This document shows positions 43,917 to 53,729 of a stretch of DNA of 64,000 nt, in pieces. Under the pieces are notes generated by a model that saw only the letters and a program-made list of their open reading frames with translations, searched no databases and was not told the origin of the DNA. Each line of letters opens with the position of its first letter. Position 1 is the first letter of the stretch. The stretch lies in assembly GCA_021819245.1 (NCBI GenBank), contig JAKARI010000003.1, positions 1 to 64,000 of the forward strand, given 5' to 3'. The stretch comes from Pseudomonadota bacterium (GTDB taxonomy: Bacteria; Pseudomonadota; Gammaproteobacteria; Acidiferrobacterales; Acidiferrobacteraceae). The translations under genes and the position numbers were made by a program.

Positions 43917-45377
43917 GTGCTGATCTTCGAGTGCGGTGCCCCGGGGAGGGCGAACACGACCCACATGCCGCCGCCGGCGCCGGCGCCGGATGACATCCCG
44001 CAGGCGCTGTTGCGGCGTACCCCGCCGTCTCTGCCGGAGGTCTCGGAGCTTCAGGTCGTGCGCCACTATACGCGCTTGAGCCAGCGCAACTTCGCCATCG
44101 ATACGCACTTCTATCCGCTCGGCTCATGCACCATGAAGTACAACCCGCGGGCCGCGCATGTCGCGGCCCTGCTTCCGGGTTTCGCCAACCGCCATCCGCT
44201 GGCACCGGAATCGACCGGACAGGGCCTGCTTGCCTGTCTTTTCGAGCTGCAGGAGATCTTAAAGGCCGTGACCGGCATGCGTGCGGTCTCGCTTACGCCG
44301 ATGGCCGGGGCCCAGGGGGAGTTTGCGGGGGTCGCGATGATTCGCGCCTATCATGCCGCGCGCCACGATCTCGAACGCGATGAGATCCTGATCCCCAAGG
44401 CCGCCCATGGCACGAATCCGGCGACCGCGGCGATGTGCGGCTACCGTGTCCGCGAGATCGACGTGTGTGCCGACGGCGATATCGACCTTGCCGCGCTCGA
44501 TGCCGCGCTCGGACCCAAGACCGCAGGCCTCATGCTCACCAACCCCTCGACCCTGGGTGTCTTCGACCGGCACATCGAGGGTATCGCGCAACGCGTGCAC
44601 GCCGCGGGCGGCCTGCTGTACTACGACGGGGCCAATCTGAACGCCATTTTAGGCCAGGTCAAACCCGGAGACATGGGCTTTGATGTCGTCCACCTGAATC
44701 TCCATAAGACCTTTGCGACCCCCCATGGCGGAGGGGGTCCCGGCGCGGGCCCGGTCGGGGTGGGCGAGCGCCTGTTGCCATTTTTGCCGGTGCCGATGGT
44801 GGGCGAAAGCGGCGGCCGCTATTACTGGATCACGGAAAAGACGAGGCCGCAGTCGATCGGGCGCCTGTCGACCTTTACCGGCAATGTCGGGGTGCTGCTG
44901 CGGGCCTATGTCTATGCCCGCCTCGTCGGCCGGACGGGTATGGCGCGGATCGCGCAGTACGCAACGCTGAACGCCAACTACCTTTTGGACCGTTTAAGCC
45001 GCTTGGGCTATGAGCCGGCCTACCGTGGCCGGCGTGCGGCCCATGAGTTCCTTTTGACATTGAAGGGCTTGAAGGAGCGCACCGGCGTCACTGCGCTCGA
45101 CGTCGCCAAACGGCTGCTCGACAAGGGCTACCATGCGCCGACCATATATTTCCCCTTGATGGTCCCCGAGTGCCTCCTGATCGAGCCGACCGAGACGGAA
45201 GGCCGCGCGGAGATCGATGGGTTCGTGGCGGCCATGGCCGAGATCCTTACCGAGGCCGAGACGCGTCCCGAAGTCCTGAAAACCGCGCCCCACACGCTGC
45301 CCGTGCGTCGGGTAGACGAGGTGCGTGCAGCGCGCGAGCTCGATCTGACATGGGGGTCCCGGGCCGCCGAAGGGTGA
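43917..45377 (+). CDS. gcvPB: Glycine dehydrogenase (decarboxylating) subunit 2
   Basis: I take the GTG at 43917 (486 residues, [11 protein letters not shown]) because gcvPB products normally begin with this kind of motif. The PLP-binding lysine is Lys264 in [17 protein letters not shown], and [14 protein letters not shown] and LIEPTETE are characteristic. With GcvPA it forms the P protein. The C-terminus ends GSRAAEG. The start lies just after tpx. Confidence 0.93.
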   Translation: MLIFECGAPGRANTTHMPPPAPAPDDIPQALLRRTPPSLPEVSELQVVRHYTRLSQRNFAIDTHFYPLGSCTMKYNPRAAHVAALLPGFANRHPLAPESTGQGLLACLFELQEILKAVTGMRAVSLTPMAGAQGEFAGVAMIRAYHAARHDLERDEILIPKAAHGTNPATAAMCGYRVREIDVCADGDIDLAALDAALGPKTAGLMLTNPSTLGVFDRHIEGIAQRVHAAGGLLYYDGANLNAILGQVKPGDMGFDVVHLNLHKTFATPHGGGGPGAGPVGVGERLLPFLPVPMVGESGGRYYWITEKTRPQSIGRLSTFTGNVGVLLRAYVYARLVGRTGMARIAQYATLNANYLLDRLSRLGYEPAYRGRRAAHEFLLTLKGLKERTGVTALDVAKRLLDKGYHAPTIYFPLMVPECLLIEPTETEGRAEIDGFVAAMAEILTEAETRPEVLKTAPHTLPVRRVDEVRAARELDLTWGSRAAEG

Positions 45378-45521
45378 GGCCGCCGGGACCTGGGCTCTCT
45401 ACAAGGTATTTCCACTGGGGTCGACATCGGTCTTTGCGTCATGCCGGCGGTCGTAGTCTTGTGCGCCGCCGGGTTACAAGGCACAGATCGGGACGGCCCG
45501 GATATGAGGATATTTTATAAC

Positions 45522-46457
45522 ATGACGGCACTTATCTGCGGATCTTTTGCATTCGACACGATCATGGTCTTTCCCGACAAGTTCGTGCGACACATACTTC
45601 CGGACAAATTGCACATTCTCAACGTGTCGTTTATGGTGCCGAGCATGCGCCGCGAGTTCGGCGGTTGCGCCGGCAACATTGCCTACAACCTGAATGCGCT
45701 TGGCGGCCAGGCGCTTCCCATGGGGACCGTAGGCGAGGATTTCCTGCCCTACGCCCAATGGATGGACCGCCATGGCATTGCCCGCACCTACGTCACGGAG
45801 GTCTCCGGGACGTACACCGCGCAGGCCTTTATCACCACCGATCTCGACGATAATCAGATCACGGCGTTTCATCCCGGCGCCATGGCAGAGGCGCATCGCA
45901 ACCGGGTGGCCGACGCCGCGGGTGTCACGCTTGGTATCGTGTCGCCCGACGGACGCCAGGGCATGATCGACCATGCCCGGCAGTTTGCCGAGGCCGGGAT
46001 CCCCTTTATTTTTGATCCGGGCCAGGGTCTGCCGATGTTTGATGGCCCCGAGCTCCTGTCCTTCGTCGATCAGGCGGACTATGTGTGCGTGAACGACTAC
46101 GAGGCGGGATTGCTGGCCGATCGCACCGGTCTCGATGTGGCAGCGCTTGCCGACCGCACGCGCGCGTTTATCGTCACCAAGGGCGCGGAGGGTTCGGAGA
46201 TTCGGGCAAACGGCCGCGTCCATTGCATTCCGGCGGTACGCGCCGAGAAGGTCTGCGATCCCACCGGCTGTGGAGACGCGTATCGCGCCGGGATCCTGTT
46301 CGGTTTGGGGAGAGGTCTCGATTGGGAGACGACGGGGCGCGTGGCCGCGCTCCTGGGTTCCATGAAGATCGAATATGCCGGGACTCAGAATCACAAGATC
46401 GACCCAGAAGCCTTTAAAGAGCGATTTGCGAAGGTCTTCGGCTATCGCATGACCTGA
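45522..46457 (+). CDS. PfkB-family carbohydrate kinase
   Basis: I start at the ATG at 45522 (311 residues, MTALICGSFAFDTIMVF); an ATG at 45504 would add six residues. The PfkB signatures FGGCAGNIAYNLNALGG and the ATP/catalytic CDPTGCGDAYRAGILFGLG are clear. The N-terminus is the version widely annotated as a carbohydrate or adenosine kinase in sulphur-oxidising proteobacteria. The substrate is unknown. It lies 144 bases after gcvPB, so may or may not be co-transcribed. Confidence 0.85.
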   Translation: MTALICGSFAFDTIMVFPDKFVRHILPDKLHILNVSFMVPSMRREFGGCAGNIAYNLNALGGQALPMGTVGEDFLPYAQWMDRHGIARTYVTEVSGTYTAQAFITTDLDDNQITAFHPGAMAEAHRNRVADAAGVTLGIVSPDGRQGMIDHARQFAEAGIPFIFDPGQGLPMFDGPELLSFVDQADYVCVNDYEAGLLADRTGLDVAALADRTRAFIVTKGAEGSEIRANGRVHCIPAVRAEKVCDPTGCGDAYRAGILFGLGRGLDWETTGRVAALLGSMKIEYAGTQNHKIDPEAFKERFAKVFGYRMT

Positions 46458-46501
46458 GGGATCCCTGACCCCCGCATCACCGCATAGGGTGGCATCGGGT
46501 C

Positions 46502-46894
46502 CTAGCCGCCGGTTGCGAGCGGCAGGCCTTCGGCTTCCCACAGGATGCAGCCCCCGGCGAGATTGCGCACGCGCGCAAAGCCCATCTCCTGCAAGGTATC
46601 GGCGGCCAGTGCGCTGCGCGCCCCGGATTCGCAGCACACCACCACCATCCGTTCCTGGGCGCAGCACAGCGGTTCGACGCGATGCGGGTTTGTGGGGTCG
46701 GCGGCAGCCTCGAGCGTCCCGCGCGGGATCAAGATCGCCCCGGGGATGTGGCCGGTCGCAAACTCCTCGGGTTCGCGTACGTCGATTATGAGTACGGGCT
46801 CGTTGTCCTCGAGGAGATTGTCGAGCTCTTCCGCCGGTATTTCCTGAATTCGGCTACGGGCGCGGGCGATATAGTCGCCTATGGTCATGGGCAT
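46502..46894 (-). CDS. Single-domain rhodanese
   Basis: The ATG at 46894 gives 130 residues, beginning MPMTIGDYIARARSRI. The rhodanese domain has LIIDVREPEEFATGHIPGA and the active-site loop VCCESGARSALAA, with catalytic Cys in CCESGAR. Rhodaneses move sulfane sulphur to acceptors. It is 31 bases downstream of the DUF255 gene on the same strand, so may be the second gene of that unit. Confidence 0.88.
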   Translation of the reverse strand: MPMTIGDYIARARSRIQEIPAEELDNLLEDNEPVLIIDVREPEEFATGHIPGAILIPRGTLEAAADPTNPHRVEPLCCAQERMVVVCCESGARSALAADTLQEMGFARVRNLAGGCILWEAEGLPLATGG

Positions 46895-46925
46895 GACGGG
46901 TCCATCCTTTATGAGGTCATTGTCG

Positions 46926-48992
46926 TTAGGGCATGGTCTGCGCAAGAAGCGCGTCAAACACCGCCTCGTCGGTGACCGGCGCCTCGCACTGGAGTCCCCG
47001 GCAGGCATAGGCGACCACGGGGCCCGCGGCGGCGCGCGCTGCAAGCCCCGGCGGCAGATTCGGGGCGCCGTCGGGGATGGCGTAGACGGCGCGGCGCGGC
47101 GCAAATCCCGCCTGCGCGCGCTCGTGCCAGCGGTAAAGCGGGTCTGTGGCCCCGCGCAGAATGATGAGGGCCGGCGGGTCGGTCGCATCCTCCCAGGCCT
47201 CGATCAGCGCGGCGTGCATGGAGGCATGGCGCGCGAGGGCCGCCCGCCCCGCCCACACGGCCTTGTGCGCCTGGGTCTCGAGCGTGGGATCGGCGAGCAG
47301 GTGGGCGAGATGCATGAGCGCCGAGGCCGCGACCGCATTCCCCGACGGAATGGCGTCGTCGGCGGTGGTCTTGGGCCGGTAGAGGGGCGTGGTCTGATCA
47401 GAGGCGGTGAAGTAAAAGCCTCCATTGTCATGATCCGCGAAATCCGCGAGCAATCTCTCGGCCAGGACCTGGGCAAACGCCAAGTCTTCCCCCTGCCAGC
47501 GGGTCGCGAGGAGCTCAAGGATCCCATCGAGCAGGAAGGCGTAGTCGTCCAGAAAGCCGTAGGGGCTCGTGCGGCCGTCTTTGGTGACGGCCGCCAGATG
47601 CATGCCATTCCAGAGATCCCGGCGCATGCGATCACAGGCCCGGCGTGCCGAATCGATAAAGCGCGGCACCGAAAGCAACCGCCCTGCGCGCGCCAGGGCC
47701 TTGATCATAAGCCCGTTCCAGGCGGTCAGGATCTTGTCGTCGCGGCTAGGCCGGGTACGTCTACCGCGCACCATGAGGAGCTTGTCATGCGCGCGCGCCA
47801 GACGCCCTGCCGCCTCTTGCAGGGGCAGGCGCAGGCGGCCCGCGACCTCCTCCAGGGGCCGTGCCATCATGAGGTGATAAGCCCGCCCCTCGAAGTTCGG
47901 GGCCTGATCCAGGCCATAGGAGAGGATCGCCACCGCCGCCTCGTCGGGATCGAGATGTTGCTCGAACTCGGATCGCTGCCACAGATAAAAGCCCCCCTCC
48001 TCGCCGTCGCTATCGGCATCGAGGGTGGCGTAGTAGCCGCCTTCCGGGGCCTCCATGTCGCGCAGCACCCAGTCGCCGGCTGCGATCGCGGCCTCGCGGA
48101 ATCGCCCGTCGCCGGTGGCGGCGAACGCCTCGGCGTAAAGCGCTATGAGCTGGGCGTTGTCGTAGAGCATCTTCTCGAAGTGGGGGATGTGCCACTTTTC
48201 ATCGACGCTATACCGGAAGAATCCGCCCTCGAGGTGGTCGTAGAGCCCGCGGTCGGCCATGGCATGCAGGCTTGTGCCGGCCATGGCCAGCGCCTCGCGA
48301 TCGGCATGGCGCGCGCCCGCGAGCAAAAGCCGGCGCACGCCGCCCGGATGGGGAAACTTCGGGGCGCCCCCAAAGCCCCCGAAGATCGGGTCGAATTGCC
48401 GCTTGAGCTCGGTCAGGGCGCGATCTGCCGGGGATCGGCCGTCCTCGCCGTCGGGGCCCGCCACGGCCTGACCGTCGGCCGCGAGGATCTTGCAGAGCCG
48501 TGGCCCCTGCGCGGCCAGTTCCGTGCGGTGTTCGCGAAAATAGCGCTCCACGGAGACGAGGAGATCAGGGAACGCCGGGAGCCCGAATCGCGCCTCCTTG
48601 GGGAAGTAGGTCCCTCCAAAAAATGGCGTCAGGTCATCGGGGGCGAGAAACATGGTCAGTGGCCATCCCCCGGCGCGGCGCGTCAGCAGATTGTGTGCCG
48701 CCTGATAGACCCGGTCGAGGTCGGGGCGTTCCTCGCGATCGACTTTGATACAGAGGAACAGACGGTTCATGATCGTTGCCACCGCAGGGTCTGCGAATGA
48801 CTCATGGGCCATGACGTGGCACCAGTGGCATGCCGAATAGCCCACCGACAGCAGGATCGGCCTGTCGGCTGTGCGCGCGGCCTGGAGGGCGGCCTCGTCC
48901 CAGGGCTGCCATGCCACCGGGTTGCCGGCGTGCTGTTTCAGGTAGGGGCTGGGTTCGTTTGCGAGCCGGTTTGTCAGGCCGTCTAGGTTCAT
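46926..48992 (-). CDS. DUF255 thioredoxin-domain protein (YyaL/Spata20-like)
   Basis: The 688-residue protein starts MNLDGLTNRLANEPSPYLKQH, the family-typical beginning. A thioredoxin-like domain carries SVGYSACHWCHVMAHESF (CHWC active site), then VDREERPDLDRVY and GGWPLTMFLAPDDLTPFFGG. The rest is an alpha/alpha toroid of the glycosidase-like type. Its biochemical function is not established. A rhodanese gene follows it, and rlmI is divergent. Confidence 0.88.
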   Translation of the reverse strand: MNLDGLTNRLANEPSPYLKQHAGNPVAWQPWDEAALQAARTADRPILLSVGYSACHWCHVMAHESFADPAVATIMNRLFLCIKVDREERPDLDRVYQAAHNLLTRRAGGWPLTMFLAPDDLTPFFGGTYFPKEARFGLPAFPDLLVSVERYFREHRTELAAQGPRLCKILAADGQAVAGPDGEDGRSPADRALTELKRQFDPIFGGFGGAPKFPHPGGVRRLLLAGARHADREALAMAGTSLHAMADRGLYDHLEGGFFRYSVDEKWHIPHFEKMLYDNAQLIALYAEAFAATGDGRFREAAIAAGDWVLRDMEAPEGGYYATLDADSDGEEGGFYLWQRSEFEQHLDPDEAAVAILSYGLDQAPNFEGRAYHLMMARPLEEVAGRLRLPLQEAAGRLARAHDKLLMVRGRRTRPSRDDKILTAWNGLMIKALARAGRLLSVPRFIDSARRACDRMRRDLWNGMHLAAVTKDGRTSPYGFLDDYAFLLDGILELLATRWQGEDLAFAQVLAERLLADFADHDNGGFYFTASDQTTPLYRPKTTADDAIPSGNAVAASALMHLAHLLADPTLETQAHKAVWAGRAALARHASMHAALIEAWEDATDPPALIILRGATDPLYRWHERAQAGFAPRRAVYAIPDGAPNLPPGLAARAAAGPVVAYACRGLQCEAPVTDEAVFDALLAQTMP

Positions 48993-49049
48993 GGTCTGTC
49001 CTCAAACCGCCATTGTACGCTGCCGCCTCGGTGCGCGCGCCATTCTTGG

Positions 49050-49062
49050 TATAATGCCGGCA
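49050..49062 (+). promoter_or_regulatory. Consensus -10 box positioned for a leaderless rlmI transcript
   Basis: A perfect TATAAT lies at 49050-49055, only six bases before the rlmI ATG at 49062. With usual spacing, transcription would begin on or next to the A of the start codon. No ribosome-binding site is present between them. The -35 region (about 49027-49032) is weak. Confidence 0.45.
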
Positions 49063-50258
49063 TGTCTCTGCCTGTCATTCAGTTGCGGCCCCGCGAGGAC
49101 CGGCGCCTGCGCGCCGGCCATCTGTGGGTTTTTAGTAACGAGATCGATTGTCAGGCCACGCCCCTTACGGCCTTTGAGCCTGGCGATCCCGTGCGCGTTC
49201 AGAGCGCGCACGGCCGATGCCTGGGGGTGGGCTACGTCAATCCGCAGTCGCTCATCAGTGTGCGCCTCATGAGCGGGGACCCGCATGCCGTGATCGGCCG
49301 TGAGCTGCTCGCCGATCGGCTACGAAGGGCGCTTGCTTGGCGTGAGCGCATCTACGGCTTGCCCTTTTACCGGCTGGTGTTTGCGGAGGCCGACGGATTG
49401 CCGGGCCTCGTGTGCGATCGTTATGGCGATGTGCTAGTCGCCCAGTTCACGACCGCCGGTATGGAGCGTCTCAAGGACGACGTGATCTCGGCGCTCGAGC
49501 AGGTGGTCCGCCCCAAGAGCATCCTCGTGCGCAACGACGCCCCAAGTCGCGCGCTCGAGGGCCTGTCGTCCTATGTCGAGGCGGCGCTTGGCGAGCCGCC
49601 GGATGAGGTCACGGTCGTCGAGGGCAGCTGCCGGTTTCGTGTGGCCCTGGGGGCGGGCCAGAAGACCGGCTGGTTCTATGACCAGCGGCCGAACCGGGCG
49701 CGACTTCTGCCGTACGTGGCGCGGGCCCGCGTCCTCGACCTCTTTAGCTATGTCGGTGGTTTCGGGATTCAGGCCGCGGCCCATGGTGCCCATCACACGA
49801 CGCTCGTGGACGCCTCGGAGCGGGCGCTCTCCTATGCGCGCGCCAATGCCGCCGACAATGGGGTCGCGGCGCATATCGCCACGATTCATGGCGATGCCTT
49901 CGACGTCTTGCGCGACCTGCGCGCGGCCGGCCTGCGCTTTGATGTCGTGATCTCGGACCCGCCTGCCCTCATCAAGCGCCGCAAGGATTACGACGCCGGG
50001 CTTGCCGCCTATCAGAGGCTCAACGAGGCCGCGCTTGCGGTTTTGAATGAAGAGGGCGTGTTGCTGTCGGCTTCCTGCTCGCATCACCTCGAGCGCGAGA
50101 CCCTATCGCGGGTGGTGGCGCAGGCCGCTATCCGCCTGCGGCGCGGGCTGCAATTCGTAGACGAAGGGGGGCAAGGCCCGGATCACCCGGTCCATCCGGC
50201 CATCCCCGAAACCGCCTATCTCAAGACCGTTGTCGCGCGGTCCCTGCCGGCGCCCTAG
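49062..50258 (+). CDS. rlmI: 23S rRNA methyltransferase (RlmI-like)
   Basis: The 398-residue protein has an N-terminal PUA-like domain (RLRAGHLWVFSNEID), an insertion and a class I SAM-binding domain: KTGWFYDQRPNR, VLDLFSYVGGFGIQAA, DVVISDPPALIKRR (the DPPA catalytic motif) and LLSASCSHHLERETL. This pattern matches RlmI/YccW, which makes m5C1962 in E. coli 23S rRNA. It is divergent from the DUF255 gene. Confidence 0.9.
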   Translation: MSLPVIQLRPREDRRLRAGHLWVFSNEIDCQATPLTAFEPGDPVRVQSAHGRCLGVGYVNPQSLISVRLMSGDPHAVIGRELLADRLRRALAWRERIYGLPFYRLVFAEADGLPGLVCDRYGDVLVAQFTTAGMERLKDDVISALEQVVRPKSILVRNDAPSRALEGLSSYVEAALGEPPDEVTVVEGSCRFRVALGAGQKTGWFYDQRPNRARLLPYVARARVLDLFSYVGGFGIQAAAHGAHHTTLVDASERALSYARANAADNGVAAHIATIHGDAFDVLRDLRAAGLRFDVVISDPPALIKRRKDYDAGLAAYQRLNEAALAVLNEEGVLLSASCSHHLERETLSRVVAQAAIRLRRGLQFVDEGGQGPDHPVHPAIPETAYLKTVVARSLPAP

Positions 50259-50352
50259 TACGCCCTGTGGGGGCTGCGCACGGCCGCGTGCGGGGCCAGC
50301 ACGCCCAAGGCCCTGCGCCGACGGGGGTATCCCCGGGGGAAGCGGGATGGGC

Positions 50353-51720
50353 TTAGGAAGCGACCCACAGGGTCTTTATGTTCATGAATTCGCGCGCGCC
50401 ATAGAGCCCCAATTCCCGTCCATAGCCCGAGGCCTTCACCCCTCCAAACGGCACCCTGGGGTCGCTCTTGACCATGGCGTTTACGAAGCTCGACCCGCAC
50501 TCGAGCCGCCGTGCCAGGGCCGCGCCTTGCACCGTATCGCCCGTCCACAGGCTCGCCCCCAGGCCATAGCGGTTGTCATTGGCGAGCGCGAGGGCATGTG
50601 CGCGGTCGCGCGCGCGCAGAATGATGGCGACTGGACCGAACACCTCCTCGCGGGTGACGCGCATATCCGCGCTGACATGGTCTAGGATCGATGGCGGGTA
50701 GTAGCTGCCGGGCCCTTGCGGGATCTGGCAGCCCAGGCGCGCCGTGGCCCCGCGGCTTAGGGCGTCCGTCACCTGTTCATGGAGCACCTCACGCAGGTCG
50801 CGCCGCGCGAGCGGGCCCATGGCGACCGTTGGGTCGCGCGGGTCACCCACTTTAAGCGCCCGGGCGCGCTCAGTGAAGCGCTCGAGAAAGGGCTCGGCTA
50901 TGGACTCCTCGAGGATCAGGCGTTTGGCGGCTATGCAGCTTTGTCCGGCATTCTGATAGCGCGACAGGACGGCCGCCTGCGCGGCGCGGTCGAGGTCGGC
51001 GTCGGCCAGAACGATAAAGGCGTCCGATCCGCCCAGTTCGAGTACGGTCTTCTTCAGGGCGCCCCCTGCGGCCGCGGCTACCGCGCGGCCCGCGGCTTCG
51101 CTCCCCGTCAAGGTGACGGCATGCACGCGCGGGTCGTCGATCAAGTCCGCGACCGCTGGCGCGCGGATCAGGAGCGATTGAAAGAGCCCGTCGGGGGCCC
51201 CGGCCTCGCGGAAGATCCCGGCGATGGCGAGCGCACATTGCGGGACATTGGCGGCGTGCTTTAAGAGCGCGGCATTGCCGGCGGTCAGCGCCGCGGCGGC
51301 GAACCGGAAGACCTGCCAGAACGGAAAGTTCCACGGCATGATGGCGAGGATCACGCCAAGCGGCTGGAAGACCACGCGGGCATGGGCCTCCGTGATATCG
51401 GCCGGCTCATCGTCTTGTACCCGCTGCGCGTTCTGCGCATAGTAGTCACAGGCGAAGGCGCATTTCTCGATCTCGGCGCGGGATTCGGTTACAGGTTTGC
51501 CGACCTCGAGCGTGATGAGGTCGGCGTAGCGGTCGCGTCCTGAGCGCAGGACGGCCGCGACCTTTTGCAGAAGGGCCCGACGTTCCTGGGCGCCGCGTTC
51601 GCGCCACGCGCGGGCGGCATGCGTCGCCGCCGCAAGGGCCGCCTGCTGTTCGCGGGGACTGGTTTCAGGCAGGCTTGCGACCCTCTCATCGGTCGCGGGA
51701 TTGATGCTATCGAATGTCAT
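50353..51720 (-). CDS. NAD(P)-dependent aldehyde dehydrogenase (succinate-semialdehyde type)
   Basis: The 455-residue protein has the ALDH catalytic elements: MPWNFPFWQVFRFAAAALTAGNA, VTLTGSEAAGRAVA, LELGGSDAFIVLADADLD with catalytic Glu, and NAGQSCIAAKRLIL with catalytic Cys. The length and PRVPFGGVKASGYGRELG near the end match succinate-semialdehyde dehydrogenases. The exact aldehyde cannot be fixed from sequence. It is divergent from the transglycosylase gene. Confidence 0.9.
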   Translation of the reverse strand: MTFDSINPATDERVASLPETSPREQQAALAAATHAARAWRERGAQERRALLQKVAAVLRSGRDRYADLITLEVGKPVTESRAEIEKCAFACDYYAQNAQRVQDDEPADITEAHARVVFQPLGVILAIMPWNFPFWQVFRFAAAALTAGNAALLKHAANVPQCALAIAGIFREAGAPDGLFQSLLIRAPAVADLIDDPRVHAVTLTGSEAAGRAVAAAAGGALKKTVLELGGSDAFIVLADADLDRAAQAAVLSRYQNAGQSCIAAKRLILEESIAEPFLERFTERARALKVGDPRDPTVAMGPLARRDLREVLHEQVTDALSRGATARLGCQIPQGPGSYYPPSILDHVSADMRVTREEVFGPVAIILRARDRAHALALANDNRYGLGASLWTGDTVQGAALARRLECGSSFVNAMVKSDPRVPFGGVKASGYGRELGLYGAREFMNIKTLWVAS

Positions 51721-51788
51721 GGCGCGATCCCTTGCACTGTGTATTGGCTCAAGTATAGTTATTTCATCTCAGGATCGCAGTCAGGCCT

Positions 51789-53729
51789 ATGCGTGTTGCC
51801 CAAACCTTCGTTCTCGCCCTGGCGTTTTCGAGCGTGGCTTACGCAAAGCCCCCGCTTTCGCTTGACAGGGTGCGCTACCAGCAGGCGCTTACCGCCCTGC
51901 GCGCGGCCGATTACGGCAAGTTTCGTATCCTCTACCGTGATCTTCGCGGTTATATCGCCCGCCCCTATCTGCGCTACCACTACCTGATGGATCGGTTGCG
52001 TCACGACCGGCCGCGGGCGGTGGATGCGTTTCTCGCGCGCTATCCCAACCTCCCGGTCACCACCAAACTGCGCCGCGCGTGGCTCACGTTTTTGGCCCGC
52101 CGGCATGATGACAAGGAGTTTCTGGCGGCCTACACCCCGGCCTTTGACTCCGATGTCAGCCTGCATTGCGATGATCTGGCGGCGCGCGCACGCGCCGGGC
52201 AGGACGTGGCGGCGTCGGTGCAGGCGGTATGGCTGACCGGGCGGTCGTTGCCGCGCAGCTGCCGGGCCCTGACCGCGCGCTGGCGGCATGGCCCCGGGGC
52301 GCATGAGTCGCTGGTCTGGGCGCGCGTGAAGCGTGCCATGCGCGATGGCAATGCCGCGCTGATCTCGCGCCTGCGTCCGGCGCTCACCCCCGCGCACGCC
52401 CTGTGGGTGCACCGCTGGCTTGCACTGGCCGCGCATCCCGCGCAGGAGCTGGCGCACCTCCATTATCCGCTGACCAGCAGGCGCGCACGGCACATGGTGC
52501 GCGCGGCGGTGGTGTCTCTGGGCTGGCGCAGCCCGACGCTTGCCATGTCGCTCTGGCAGCGGCTGCGCGCCACCCACCCGGTGCCCGGCGAGGACAATAA
52601 CTACGTCTTGCGCGGTCTTGGGCTCATCGCGGCCGCGGACCACTTGCCGGAGGCCCTGCCATGGCTGTCTTCGGCGGTGCCCCATACGCCGGATGGCCCG
52701 CTGGTACGCTGGCGGGTGCGCGCGGCGCTGCGTGAGCGCGCGTGGGGCGATGTGCTGATGTTTATTGGCGCCATGCCGCCTGCCATGCGGCACAAGCAGG
52801 AGTGGCAGTATTGGCGGGCGCGGGCGCTCGCCGCCGGCGGCCAGATTCAGGCCGCGCGCACGATCTTTGCGAAGCTTGCCGGGCGCTTTAGTTATTATGG
52901 GTTCCTCGCGGCCGGCCGGCTCGGCCAACCCTACCACATTCCCAATCACCCCCTGACCGCGCCCGCGCAGATGCTCCAGGCGGTCGAGCGCCTTCCGGGC
53001 GTTCGCCTGGCCCATGAACTCTTCCGGCTCCACCAGCACCGCGAGGCGCGCGCACTGTGGTTTCAGGCGTTGCGCGGCCGGCCCGACAATCAGGTCGAGG
53101 CCGCGGCCCTGCTCGCCTCACGGTGGGGGTGGCACGACTGCGCCATTCTGACGGTCGCCGGCACCCCCGCCCGGCATGCGCTCGCGGTCCGCTTCCCGCT
53201 GCTCTACCGGTCCCTCATAGAGGCGGACGCCGGGCACAATAGGATCAATGTGGCATGGGTCTACGGCATCATCCGTCAGGAGAGCGCGTTTATCGTCGAT
53301 GCGCGCTCCGATGTGGGGGCGCTCGGCCTCATGCAGCTCATGCCGCAGACCGGATTCATGACCGCTCGCGAGATCCATCTGCCGATCGCCGGGGATCGCG
53401 ACCTGATGGGCGCGGCCGATAACGTCGATGTCGGGACGCATTATCTGGCGGATGTCCTGCAGGGCGCGCGCGGTGAGGAGCCGGTGGCGACGGCCGCCTA
53501 TAATGCCGGACCGACGGCGGCCGCCTCCTGGCTGCCGGTAAGGAGGCCCCTCCCCGCCGATATCTGGGTAGACACCATCCCGTATCGCCAGACGCGGGGT
53601 TACGTGAAAAACGTCCTGGCGTTTACCGCCATCTACGACTATCTGCTCACAGGCCGCCAGGACACCCTTCTGGCCTGCATGAAGCCCATCCCCCCGGCCG
53701 TCGAGTTGGCCGCCGCGAATGGGGGTTAG
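51789..53729 (+). CDS. Soluble lytic murein transglycosylase (Slt70-like)
   Basis: The 646-residue protein has a signal peptide (MRVAQTFVLALAFSSVAYA), a long alpha-helical superhelix (about 30-470) and a C-terminal goose-lysozyme-like catalytic domain. The motif GIIRQESAFIVDARSDVGALG carries the catalytic Glu498, followed by GLMQLMPQT and ATAAYNAGPTAA. It cleaves peptidoglycan glycan strands to anhydromuropeptides in the periplasm. The next gene overlaps its end by 11 bases. Confidence 0.92.
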   Translation: MRVAQTFVLALAFSSVAYAKPPLSLDRVRYQQALTALRAADYGKFRILYRDLRGYIARPYLRYHYLMDRLRHDRPRAVDAFLARYPNLPVTTKLRRAWLTFLARRHDDKEFLAAYTPAFDSDVSLHCDDLAARARAGQDVAASVQAVWLTGRSLPRSCRALTARWRHGPGAHESLVWARVKRAMRDGNAALISRLRPALTPAHALWVHRWLALAAHPAQELAHLHYPLTSRRARHMVRAAVVSLGWRSPTLAMSLWQRLRATHPVPGEDNNYVLRGLGLIAAADHLPEALPWLSSAVPHTPDGPLVRWRVRAALRERAWGDVLMFIGAMPPAMRHKQEWQYWRARALAAGGQIQAARTIFAKLAGRFSYYGFLAAGRLGQPYHIPNHPLTAPAQMLQAVERLPGVRLAHELFRLHQHREARALWFQALRGRPDNQVEAAALLASRWGWHDCAILTVAGTPARHALAVRFPLLYRSLIEADAGHNRINVAWVYGIIRQESAFIVDARSDVGALGLMQLMPQTGFMTAREIHLPIAGDRDLMGAADNVDVGTHYLADVLQGARGEEPVATAAYNAGPTAAASWLPVRRPLPADIWVDTIPYRQTRGYVKNVLAFTAIYDYLLTGRQDTLLACMKPIPPAVELAAANGG

